This document shows, in pieces, positions 45,117-52,172 of a stretch of 52,172 nucleotides of DNA. Every line of letters starts with the position of its first letter. The stretch's first letter is position 1. The position numbers and the translations under genes are program-made. The stretch is from Bacteroidota bacterium (GTDB lineage: Bacteria > Bacteroidota > Bacteroidia > Bacteroidales > DTGW01): positions 1 to 52,172 of the forward strand of contig JAKPGM010000007.1 in NCBI GenBank assembly GCA_029550865.1. Direction: 5' to 3'. The notes below the pieces were generated by a model. That model was not told the origin of the DNA and did no database searches. It saw nothing but the letters and a program-made list of their open reading frames with translations.

Positions 45117-46133
45117 ATGAAAATTAAACATTCTATACTGTTTGTTGCATTTGTCATTGTTGTAGGATTATATTGGAGCTGTAGCCCCAGTCCCAGGTAT
45201 CACAAAAAACGAACGCTTGAGGGACACGTTACTATATCGGGAGCTTTTGCATTATACCCCATGGCTACCCTTTGGGCAGAAGAGTTTCGTAAGCTTTATC
45301 CCGAAGTAGAAATTGATATTACAGCAGGTGGTTCGGGTAAGGGTATTACCGATGTGCTTTCGGGTATGGTAGATTTGGCTATGGTTTCAAGAGATATTTC
45401 GTCCGAAGAGATAGCAAAAGGAGCATGGAAAATTGGCGTTGTGATGGATGCTGTAGTTCCCATTATTAGTTCAGCCAATCCATTGGTCGACACCCTGTTG
45501 CAAAAAGGATTAACACCAAACCAGTTACAGCAGATTTTTGTATCACAAACGATAACCGAATGGGATGAAGTGATAGCATCGGCCGATGCAATGCATATCA
45601 ACGTATACACACGATCCGATGCCTGTGGGGCGGCTGAGATGTGGGCAAAATTTTTGCATGCCCGACAGGAAATGCTTGCAGGAGTGGGCGTTTATGGAGA
45701 TCCAGGTATTACCATTGCGGTAAAAAACGACCCTCAGGCTATTGGATACAATAATCTGATTTTTGCTTATGATTTAAAGACCAAACGACCTTTTTCGGGA
45801 ATTACCATTATACCAATCGACCTTAATGAAAATGGTATAATTGAAAGGAAAGAAGACTTTTACGAACATCTCGATAGTTTACAGCATGCTATTCAGCAGG
45901 GCCGATATCCGAGTCCTCCGGCTCGAATGCTGTATTTTGTATCGAAAGGTAAACCCAAACAGCGGGTAGTAAATGAATTTCTTAAGTGGATTCTTACCGA
46001 AGGACAACAGTACGTTGCTGCCTCGGGCTATGTGTCTTTGCCCAACGAACAACGTCTGGCTGAACTTTCAAAAGTTCGCCTTATCCTAAAGCCCCTGCAT
46101 CGGCACAAAGCAAAAGATACCCTTAATCATTAA
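45117..46133 (+). CDS. PstS-like phosphate/oxyanion-binding lipoprotein
   Basis: A 338-residue periplasmic-binding protein. The signal sequence ends in GLYWSC with Cys22 as the lipidation site. The phosphate-binding pattern of PstS-type proteins is present: ISGAFALYPMATLWAEEF, the GGSGKGITDVLSG loop, LAMVSRDIS, and a TRSDACGAAEMW segment. It probably binds phosphate for an ABC importer, but no pstCAB genes are in the window. It converges on porX with a 3-bp gap, and no terminator is visible between them. Confidence 0.82.
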   Translation: MKIKHSILFVAFVIVVGLYWSCSPSPRYHKKRTLEGHVTISGAFALYPMATLWAEEFRKLYPEVEIDITAGGSGKGITDVLSGMVDLAMVSRDISSEEIAKGAWKIGVVMDAVVPIISSANPLVDTLLQKGLTPNQLQQIFVSQTITEWDEVIASADAMHINVYTRSDACGAAEMWAKFLHARQEMLAGVGVYGDPGITIAVKNDPQAIGYNNLIFAYDLKTKRPFSGITIIPIDLNENGIIERKEDFYEHLDSLQHAIQQGRYPSPPARMLYFVSKGKPKQRVVNEFLKWILTEGQQYVAASGYVSLPNEQRLAELSKVRLILKPLHRHKAKDTLNH

Positions 46134-46136
46134 ACA

Positions 46137-47696
46137 TTATCGAGCTGTCAACTCTACAAAAGGTACCAGCATTTCTTCCATCGAAACGCCCCCATGCTGA
46201 AAGGTGTTTTTGTAGTAGCTGACAAACTGGTTATAATTATTTGGGTAAACAAAGTAATCGTTGTTAAGCGCAAAAATATAAGTGGTCGAAAGATTCGTAC
46301 TGGGAAGATGTATTGTGGAAGGTTTTTTCACCTCATATACCTCACGCCAATTATAATCAAGGTTTTTGCCACTCTTATAGCGCAGATTGCTCGTAGTTCG
46401 TTTATCGCCAATTACTTTTATAGGATTTGTTACCTGTATAGAACCATGATCGGTAGTGATGACCACACGATAACCAAAGTCAGTTGCCTGACGAATTAGC
46501 TCGGGTATTACCGAGTGCTGAAACCACGAAAGGGTAACCGAACGGTAGGCGGCTGCATCGAGTACCAGCTCCTTTAAAACTTCGGTTTGGGTACGAGCAT
46601 GCGAAAGAATATCAACAAAATTAAATACCGACACTATCAGGGGGTGATTTCGCAGGTTGGGCAATCGCTCCAGAAGTCGTTGACCATAGCGATAATTATT
46701 GATTTTTTCGTAATGAAAAGGTAGAGAAGGTGTATAACGTTTGAGCTGAAAAGCCAATAATTCTTCCTCATTGATATTTTTCGACTCTTCCTCTTCCTCA
46801 TCGATCCACAGGTGGGGAAAAATCTGGTGTATTTCCATGGGCATTAAACCCGAAAAAAGGGCATTGCGTGCATACTGGGTAGCTGTCGGTAAAATGCTGC
46901 AGTACAAATCTTCAGACACAATGGTTGCAAAATCGGTCAGTACAGGCATTATGCTTCTCCACTGATCGTAGCGTAGATTATCTATTAAAATCATCAGGAC
47001 CTTTTCACCTTTTTCGAGGAGAGGGACTATTTTTCTGGAAAATACGGTGGGCGAAATAAGAGGTTTTTCATCCTGTCGAGCATCAAACCAACTCTGATAG
47101 TTGTTTTTGATAAAACGACCAAAACCAGCATTCGCTTCTTGCTTTTGTGCCTGGATGGTTTGAAGCAACTGCACTTCGGTTCGTTCGAGTTGTAACTCCC
47201 AGAATACCAGTTGTCGGTAAATATTCACCCAATCCTCATACTGCCGAGCGGTATTAATTTGCATGCTCAAACGCGAAAACTCAACCTGATAAGATTGTGT
47301 AGTAGCATTAATGACCAGGGGACGATTTTCAACATGTTTTTTAATTGAGAGCAGAATTTGATTGGGATTAACAGGTTTTATCAGGTAATCATCTATTTTA
47401 GCACCAATGGCATTGTTCATCACATTCTCTTCCTCGCTTTTTGTAATCATTATCACTGGCACAAAGGGCAACGACTGCTTAAGCGGCAGGATAATTTCGA
47501 GCCCACTTTTCCCGGGCATGTTTTCATCGAGAAAAATTATGTCGACCTTTTGCTGTTTGGCAGTATTTAGAGCATCATTGGCATTGGTTACCGTTATAAC
47601 CCTGTAACCTTTCGATTCGAGGAATAGGATGTGCGGTCGTAAAAGGTCAATTTCATCATCAGCCCATAGAATGGTTATATCTTTAGGAGCAACCAT
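46137..47696 (-). CDS. porX: PorX, T9SS response regulator with PglZ effector domain
   Basis: A 519-residue cytosolic protein. The receiver domain (about 7-125) has Asp13/Asp14, phosphoacceptor Asp57 in IIFLDENMPGKSG, Thr85 and Lys107. A helical linker follows (about 145-205), then a PglZ/alkaline-phosphatase-fold domain (about 220-519) with VLMILIDNLRYDQWR and VITTDHGSIQV metal-site motifs. PorX acts with the PorY kinase to control T9SS genes, and the PglZ part is reported to act on phosphodiester signals. The gene follows porW/sprE after 7 bp in the same direction, suggesting they are co-expressed. Confidence 0.93.
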   Translation of the reverse strand: MVAPKDITILWADDEIDLLRPHILFLESKGYRVITVTNANDALNTAKQQKVDIIFLDENMPGKSGLEIILPLKQSLPFVPVIMITKSEEENVMNNAIGAKIDDYLIKPVNPNQILLSIKKHVENRPLVINATTQSYQVEFSRLSMQINTARQYEDWVNIYRQLVFWELQLERTEVQLLQTIQAQKQEANAGFGRFIKNNYQSWFDARQDEKPLISPTVFSRKIVPLLEKGEKVLMILIDNLRYDQWRSIMPVLTDFATIVSEDLYCSILPTATQYARNALFSGLMPMEIHQIFPHLWIDEEEEESKNINEEELLAFQLKRYTPSLPFHYEKINNYRYGQRLLERLPNLRNHPLIVSVFNFVDILSHARTQTEVLKELVLDAAAYRSVTLSWFQHSVIPELIRQATDFGYRVVITTDHGSIQVTNPIKVIGDKRTTSNLRYKSGKNLDYNWREVYEVKKPSTIHLPSTNLSTTYIFALNNDYFVYPNNYNQFVSYYKNTFQHGGVSMEEMLVPFVELTAR

Positions 47697-47703
47697 ATCC
47701 GTG

Positions 47704-50385
47704 TTATTTATAAACTTCTCTAAAAAAGGCTCGGTATGTATCGATATTCCCCTCTCCTTGCAAAAGGGTATAATTAGCCTCTGTGATAACGAAAATGTCC
47801 TCTATATTATTGACCTCGCGTCGTACCTCTGGGTCGGTCGATATGGACTTGAAATAATTCATTGCTTCAGCAGTACTCTTAAACTCTCGAACAATTACCA
47901 GCTGATTTCGATTGCCAAGTGCCTCAATTTTAACGCTGAGGTTAACATTGGGATAATGGTCGAGATTGTAATTGATAAGGTTAAAACTCAATTGGTTTGC
48001 AGGATTGATATTGGTTCCGCTTAAGGCAACAATCACCCACTGCCGATCGGTTTCCTGGGGTTGGCGGAAAATGACTCTGGCAATTTGTTTCTCGGCTTCG
48101 GCTTTGCTTTCAGGATGAATAGCATCGAGCGCTGCAATAATATCCTTTGCTAAGCCGGCTTCTTCGGTTTTGGGATAGGTACGAATAAAATTTGCCAATT
48201 CCATTCGAAGTGTGTCGTTCCCCATTAAACGCCCCTTAGCCAGCGCTTGCAGGAAGATAAACTTCAGCTTCAGGCTGTGATTGGGATACTGGGTGATTCC
48301 TTGCTGTGAAAGTTGTAAAACCTGTTGAAAATTACCCTGATTAAATTGCTGATAAGCCTGTTCGTACAATTGGCTTACCCGACGTTCTTTTTCTTGTAGT
48401 TCATTCACAAAGTTGGGATTAGCAAGTAATCGAGCGTAATTGCTTTCGGGGAACTGCATCATAAGCTTACTTTTATATTCTTCGGCTCTTGAAATATTAT
48501 TCTGTTGCCGAGCCAGCATGTAAAGCTGAAAATAAGCTTCCGCTGCCTCAGGTCGGTCGGGATAACGTCGAATAATTTCCTGATATTGACCCGCTGCCAG
48601 AGAATATTCATGAAGGTCGTTTTTGTATATCGAAGCGGAAGTCAATAAATTCGAAAGAATGCGCTCGTGCGAGGCATGTAGAGCTGAGTCGGTAAGCGGA
48701 AGATCTACCAGGTAATACTCACGCGTTTTATTACTGAGTCCTTTCTGAGCTGTCTTTTTATCGGATTCTTCTGATTTGTCACTTTCGCCTGCTGTAGCTT
48801 CGCCTGTTTCTACATTCACAACGCTTTTGTTACTACGTCGCCAGTTATCCTCGAGTTTACGCGTACCCCATTTAAGCTTGAACTCCGCTTCTCCACTGCT
48901 TTTGGCCGAAAGATTATAAAAATACCACCCTCCGCCCGAGGTAGCACTGGAAGTTAAACTACGTCCCTGCATTTCGTTGTAGGCCATCATGTTGTTCTGC
49001 TGCTCCTGCAACAACTCCTGCTGTCGTCGTGCTTCCTCCGCCTCTTTCTCTTTAACCTTCGCTATAATCTGGTCGATAAACATATTACGTTCGTTTTCGC
49101 TCATTCGGGCTACGAACTGTACGCTGTCCTCAAAAGCAACCCGTTGAAGGCTTTTGGCCAGCATTGTCAGGCTACGCGCTCGATTGCTTATCAGCATATA
49201 GTCCGCATATTTTTCATCAAGCAAACTCAGCGAACTGTCATAATATGCCTGGGCCGAAAGGTATTCTTTATCCTGGTAATAAAGGTCGGCAATAGCCAGA
49301 TAGCTTCGCGCCTTTTGTTGCGAATTGCCCACACTCGAAGCTACTGAAAGCTTATAATTCTCAATGGCTTTTTCCTTATCATTTTCGGCCAGATATAAAT
49401 TGCCAATTGCGAAGTATATCTGATCGCGGTACTCGGTATTTTTCTCATCGGCCAATAGCTTATACAATCGCTCGCGAATCTGAGAGGCATTTCCCTTACC
49501 CTTCTCATATACATTGGCCATATTGATTCGCGCATTAAAGGTCATCTCGTAAGGCGGATTCATTCGTATCACCTGATTGTATTTTTCCGTTGCCTTTGGA
49601 AAATTACCCATCTGCTGATACAGTTGACCTAAGATAAAGGTATACCTTAGCCGATAAAATTTGTTGGGCGCGTTTTTAGCAGCAATCTCCAGTTTTTCAG
49701 CCGCTTTATCGGGCATTTTACGCCGAATGTAATATTCAGCATATATTGCATTTAACAAAGCAAGGTGCTTCTTAGGGAAATTTTTTTGGTCAGCGAGTTT
49801 TTCCAATATTTCCCCCGATTCGGTAAATTCATCCTCCAGAATTAGCTTTCGGGCTAATAATAGCTGCGCTTCGATAATGGTATTCTCCTTCGGATAATCT
49901 TTAATCATCTGGCGCAAAATATTATTGACATACCCCAGTTCACCTTTTACCAGGTAAGCTTTTGCCATTAGCAGGTAAGCATCATCGATCCATTTATTGT
50001 ACTCGCGCTTATTGTAAAAAGCTTTTTGTCTTTCGGTTTTTACTCCTTTTTTGTAATCGGGCTTTGCCGTAATAGAATGTAGAACAATAGTTTTTGAGGC
50101 TTTTTTAATTGCCCTATCCATATCGGTCGAAACAGCATTGGCAGCCTCGGTACCTGGATAGATAAACACAGGCAACAGGTTGGTAAAGTCGTCCTTATGT
50201 TGCTGAGTCATTTTTTTTACCCCACGCTTGTAGCTTTCGTTACCGTTAAAATAAACATTGTAATGGGCAGTAATGGTATGGTAAGTCCTCGATGTAAAAG
50301 TATTACGTTTGGTACTGCAACTCCACTGCAATACCATAGCGATTAGCAGCAGGAATATAAACCGAAGCCGAAATGATAGTTTCAA
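47704..50385 (-). CDS. porW: PorW/SprE, T9SS TPR lipoprotein
   Basis: An 893-residue lipoprotein. The signal sequence ends in LQWSC with Cys23. The start of the mature part (STKRNTFTSRTYHTITAHYN) and the conserved segment YFNGNESYKRGVKKM are the hallmarks of SprE/PorW. Many TPR repeats follow (about 140-420 and 580-760). A low-complexity E/Q-rich stretch lies near 440-470. PorW/SprE is a periplasmic factor required for T9SS secretion and gliding. It heads the porW-porX unit, with a TATTTTTG promoter box at 50441-50448. Confidence 0.88.
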   Translation of the reverse strand: MKLSFRLRFIFLLLIAMVLQWSCSTKRNTFTSRTYHTITAHYNVYFNGNESYKRGVKKMTQQHKDDFTNLLPVFIYPGTEAANAVSTDMDRAIKKASKTIVLHSITAKPDYKKGVKTERQKAFYNKREYNKWIDDAYLLMAKAYLVKGELGYVNNILRQMIKDYPKENTIIEAQLLLARKLILEDEFTESGEILEKLADQKNFPKKHLALLNAIYAEYYIRRKMPDKAAEKLEIAAKNAPNKFYRLRYTFILGQLYQQMGNFPKATEKYNQVIRMNPPYEMTFNARINMANVYEKGKGNASQIRERLYKLLADEKNTEYRDQIYFAIGNLYLAENDKEKAIENYKLSVASSVGNSQQKARSYLAIADLYYQDKEYLSAQAYYDSSLSLLDEKYADYMLISNRARSLTMLAKSLQRVAFEDSVQFVARMSENERNMFIDQIIAKVKEKEAEEARRQQELLQEQQNNMMAYNEMQGRSLTSSATSGGGWYFYNLSAKSSGEAEFKLKWGTRKLEDNWRRSNKSVVNVETGEATAGESDKSEESDKKTAQKGLSNKTREYYLVDLPLTDSALHASHERILSNLLTSASIYKNDLHEYSLAAGQYQEIIRRYPDRPEAAEAYFQLYMLARQQNNISRAEEYKSKLMMQFPESNYARLLANPNFVNELQEKERRVSQLYEQAYQQFNQGNFQQVLQLSQQGITQYPNHSLKLKFIFLQALAKGRLMGNDTLRMELANFIRTYPKTEEAGLAKDIIAALDAIHPESKAEAEKQIARVIFRQPQETDRQWVIVALSGTNINPANQLSFNLINYNLDHYPNVNLSVKIEALGNRNQLVIVREFKSTAEAMNYFKSISTDPEVRREVNNIEDIFVITEANYTLLQGEGNIDTYRAFFREVYK

Positions 50386-50440
50386 GATTATTTAGTTTAA
50401 AAATTAGTACGTGAAAAAAAGCCATTTATTGTACCAGGGG

Positions 50441-50448
50441 CAAAAATA
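50441..50448 (-). promoter_or_regulatory. Bacteroidetes -7 promoter element upstream of porW-porX
   Basis: On the minus strand this reads TATTTTTG, a perfect TAnnTTTG match, 56 bp before the porW start. No strong -33 TTTG is seen at the ideal distance. Confidence 0.5.
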
Positions 50449-50667
50449 AGAAAAAAAATACCTGAAGCTGTAAAAGTTAGTTAGCCTTTATGGATTTATA
50501 CAGCGATAGCTATAATTCGAAAACAAAAGTTACCAATTCATTCAACTCAGCCCACGTATCTAATCAAATAAAAACTAGGAAACGGGGTTTTTATTCGAAT
50601 CATTTAACTTTTTTCTAATGTGGACGACTTGTATACTATAAGCTTGTTTACCATCGACAGCACAAAA

Positions 50668-50803
50668 ATGAAATTATTATCATACTCGTATGAGAATTCT
50701 ACTATAAAGGTACTTTCATGTCTATGATGCTTGCCATATACTACAAAATTCATGACTTGCGAATTCAATCCGAATTATTTATATGTTTTTTCGAAAATTT
50801 TTT
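50668..50803 (+). repeat. Decayed copy of dispersed palindromic repeat (copy E)
   Basis: The part near 50740-50800 (atgcttgcc, gacttgcgaattcaatccga, then tttttcga) matches the right arm and tail of copies A and B in order. The part near 50668-50725 (tcatactcgtatgagaattcta) matches the left arm in the inverted sense. The copy has diverged or been rearranged. Confidence 0.5.
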
Positions 50804-50814
50804 TGTTAGAAAAT

Positions 50815-50845
50815 TTTGTTAGAAAAAAATGAATTTTTATATTGG
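50815..50845 (+). promoter_or_regulatory. Promoter of the C-terminal-window secreted repeat protein
   Basis: A -33 TTTG (50815-50818) and a -7 TATATTGG (50838-50845) are spaced by 19 bp, the preferred Bacteroidetes distance. The -7 box has one mismatch to TAnnTTTG. Transcription would start about 100 bases upstream of the ATG at 50953. Confidence 0.5.
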
Positions 50846-50952
50846 GACAAATTTCTAAGTTGCCATTAAGTTAAGTATAGACATGAATAGGTATTCGTGC
50901 ATTACATATAAATTTAGTAAAAATAATTCCTCACAACTAAACTACTAGAACT

Positions 50953-52172
50953 ATGAAAAGTGTAACAAAACTATGTTTCCTATTTACAGGACTACTGCTT
51001 GTATCATGGAATCTATGGGGTCAATCAGGCTCTTCCTGCAATGATCCCCTGGTGGCTGTAGTGGGTACCAACCACACCGACAACAGTAATGGTGATCAAT
51101 GGTTTGTGTTTACTGCTACGGCAAATAAAATGGTAACCATATCCACCTGTGGGTTGACCACTGAGGATACTTATGTTGTAGTTTACAACAGTTGTAATGG
51201 TGGGGCTATTACTTCAAATGATGATAATTGCTCAACACAATCAAAAGTGGCTTTTAATGCCGATTCGGGGCAAACCTATTACATTCGTTGGCGAAATGCT
51301 TATACCAGTGGAAGCTATGATTGGGTATTGAACGAGCGGGATATATTGCCTGGAGATGTGTGCGAAAATGCTATAAGCGCCCAGGTAGGTACCAACCACG
51401 CGGACAACAGTAATGGTGATCAGTGGTTTGTATATACCGCAACGGCAAATAAAATGGTTCACATATCCACCTGTGGGTTGACTACGGAAAATACTTATGT
51501 ACAAGTTTTTAGAGGTAGCTGTGATTGGTTGGACTGGGTTGGTGAAAGTGGCTGGGCATGTGGTGGTCAATCAGATTTAAGCTTTGGAGCCGATTCGGAT
51601 GAGACTTACCACATTGTTTGGAGGAATTGGAATACCAGCGGAGATTATGATTGGGTGCTGAGCGAACGCGATATTTTGCCTGGTGATTTGTGTGAGAATG
51701 CTATAAGCGCACAGGTAGGTACCAACCACGCCGACAACAGTAATGGTGATCAATGGTTCGTATATACCGCAACGGCAAATAAAATGGTTCGCGTATCCAC
51801 CTGTGGGTTGACCACTGAGGATACTTATGTTGAAGTTTACAACAATTGTAATGGTACAGCTATAACCTCAAATAACAATTATTGCTCAAGCCAATCACAA
51901 GTAACTTTTAAGGCCAATTCTGGGCAATCCTATTACATTCGTTGGCGAAATACTTATACCAGTGGAAGCTATGATTGGGTGCTGAGCGAACGTGATATTT
52001 TGCCTGGTGATTTGTGTGAGAATGCTATAAGCGCTCAGGTGGACACCAACCATGCGGATAATAGTTTTGGCGATCAATGGTTCGTATATACTGCAACGGC
52101 AAATAAAATGGTAACCATATCCACCTGTGGGTTGACTACGGAAAAAACTTATGTACAAGTTTATAAAGGTGG
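50953..52172 (+). CDS. Secreted protein of tandem ~110-residue Cys-containing beta-sandwich repeats (3' end beyond window)
   Basis: The frame is open from an ATG at 50953 to the window edge, about 406 residues. A signal peptide (MKSVTKLCFLFTGLLLVSWN, cleavage near LWGQ) is followed by four near-identical repeats, each starting (C)ENAISAQVGTNHADNS and including GDQWFVYTATANKMV, ISTCGLTTE, TYYIRWRNAYTSGSYDW and a link DILPGD. The pattern resembles pre-peptidase C-terminal-like (PPC) sandwich domains. Each repeat has two to three Cys, so disulfides are likely. The C terminus, where a T9SS sorting domain might be, is not visible. It is probably a surface or adhesive protein, but its function is unknown. 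Confidence 0.75.
   Translation, partial: MKSVTKLCFLFTGLLLVSWNLWGQSGSSCNDPLVAVVGTNHTDNSNGDQWFVFTATANKMVTISTCGLTTEDTYVVVYNSCNGGAITSNDDNCSTQSKVAFNADSGQTYYIRWRNAYTSGSYDWVLNERDILPGDVCENAISAQVGTNHADNSNGDQWFVYTATANKMVHISTCGLTTENTYVQVFRGSCDWLDWVGESGWACGGQSDLSFGADSDETYHIVWRNWNTSGDYDWVLSERDILPGDLCENAISAQVGTNHADNSNGDQWFVYTATANKMVRVSTCGLTTEDTYVEVYNNCNGTAITSNNNYCSSQSQVTFKANSGQSYYIRWRNTYTSGSYDWVLSERDILPGDLCENAISAQVDTNHADNSFGDQWFVYTATANKMVTISTCGLTTEKTYVQVYKG
51067..52172 (+). repeat. In-frame tandem repeats of 324-330 bp
   Basis: The block accaaccacgc starts at 51067, 51391, 51721 and 52045, giving periods of 324, 330 and 324 bp. The differences are multiples of three. The DNA identity between copies is high in the first half of each unit (GDQWFVYTATANKMV region) and lower in the variable loop that follows, which suggests selection for variation there or incomplete gene conversion. 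Confidence 0.88.

Larger units (their letters stand above)
50386..50952. other. Gene-free interval of 567 bp before the final secreted gene
   Basis: No gene is supported here. It contains the porW -7 box (minus), a decayed dispersed repeat (about 50668-50803) and a plus-strand promoter (50815-50845), leaving a leader of about 100 bases. The rest is AT-rich with no clear RNA structure. Confidence 0.6.

Noticed and set aside
47740-47770. CCCCTCTCC sequence near the porW 3' end
   Set aside because: It lacks the perfect GGAGAGGGG partner and lies within coding sequence, so it is not a second copy of the hairpin at 40861.
1-52172. CRISPR arrays, tRNA genes, phage or transposase genes
   Set aside because: None was seen by eye. 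The fibre-like repeats are coding and far longer than CRISPR units, and the intergenic repeats are dispersed rather than arrayed.

Overview
The window looks like chromosomal DNA of a Bacteroidota bacterium of the Bacteroidales/Marinilabiliales type. It has moderate GC, promoters with the Bacteroidetes -7 box TAnnTTTG, almost no Shine-Dalgarno sequences, a SusR-like hybrid two-component sensor, many plant-polysaccharide glycoside hydrolases, BACON domains, type IX secretion (T9SS) factors and T9SS sorting tails. The gene pairs and orders rpsP-rimM, rplM-rpsI-rpsB-tsf and ileS-(DksA-like)-lspA also fit. I cannot name a genus. I see no rRNA, tRNA, CRISPR array, transposase or prophage core.

Layout. 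1-3408 (minus): a surface cluster of a small T9SS-sorted protein broken by an in-frame amber codon, a beta-barrel protein, and a large repetitive fibre protein cut by the window edge. 3854-6859 (minus): a secreted GH2 enzyme, then rimM and rpsP. 7031-15256: a xylan unit in which GPH symporter, GH10 xylanase and GH43 (minus) diverge from a 1398-residue hybrid sensor. No SusC/SusD pair is present. 15382-18122 (plus): rplM, rpsI, rpsB, tsf. 18188-19286 (minus): a small c-type cytochrome and an outer-membrane barrel. 19590-21641 (plus): a CE15 glucuronoyl esterase with three BACON domains. 21913-26284 (minus): GH97 and GH127/146 enzymes. 26620-31218 (minus): ileS, a DksA-like gene and lspA. 31503-39020 (plus): a biotin carboxylase/BCCP protein, an acyl-CoA dehydrogenase, and a mevalonate operon (HMG-CoA reductase, GYDIA-type GHMP kinase, diphosphomevalonate decarboxylase, mevalonate kinase). 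39026-44880: a flavin reductase, lipA, trxA and dnaE. 45117-50385: a PstS-like lipoprotein and the T9SS pair porX-porW/sprE. 50953-end (plus): a secreted protein of about 110-residue tandem repeats, cut by the window edge.

How the genes fit together. GH10, GH43, CE15, GH127/146, GH97 and GH2 together would suit attack on glucuronoarabinoxylan-type hemicellulose, with the hybrid sensor as the likely local regulator. PorX and PorW/SprE belong to the T9SS that exports sorting-tail proteins like the relics seen here.

The most unusual signal is a dispersed imperfect-palindrome intergenic repeat of about 105 bp plus a 30-35 bp tail. There are four clear copies (26285-26424, 27225-27361, 34705-34825, 40691-40830) and two decayed ones (near 50668-50803 and 3573-3712). 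In three clear copies the same end lies at or next to the start codon of an unrelated gene (GH127/146, lspA, HMG-CoA reductase).
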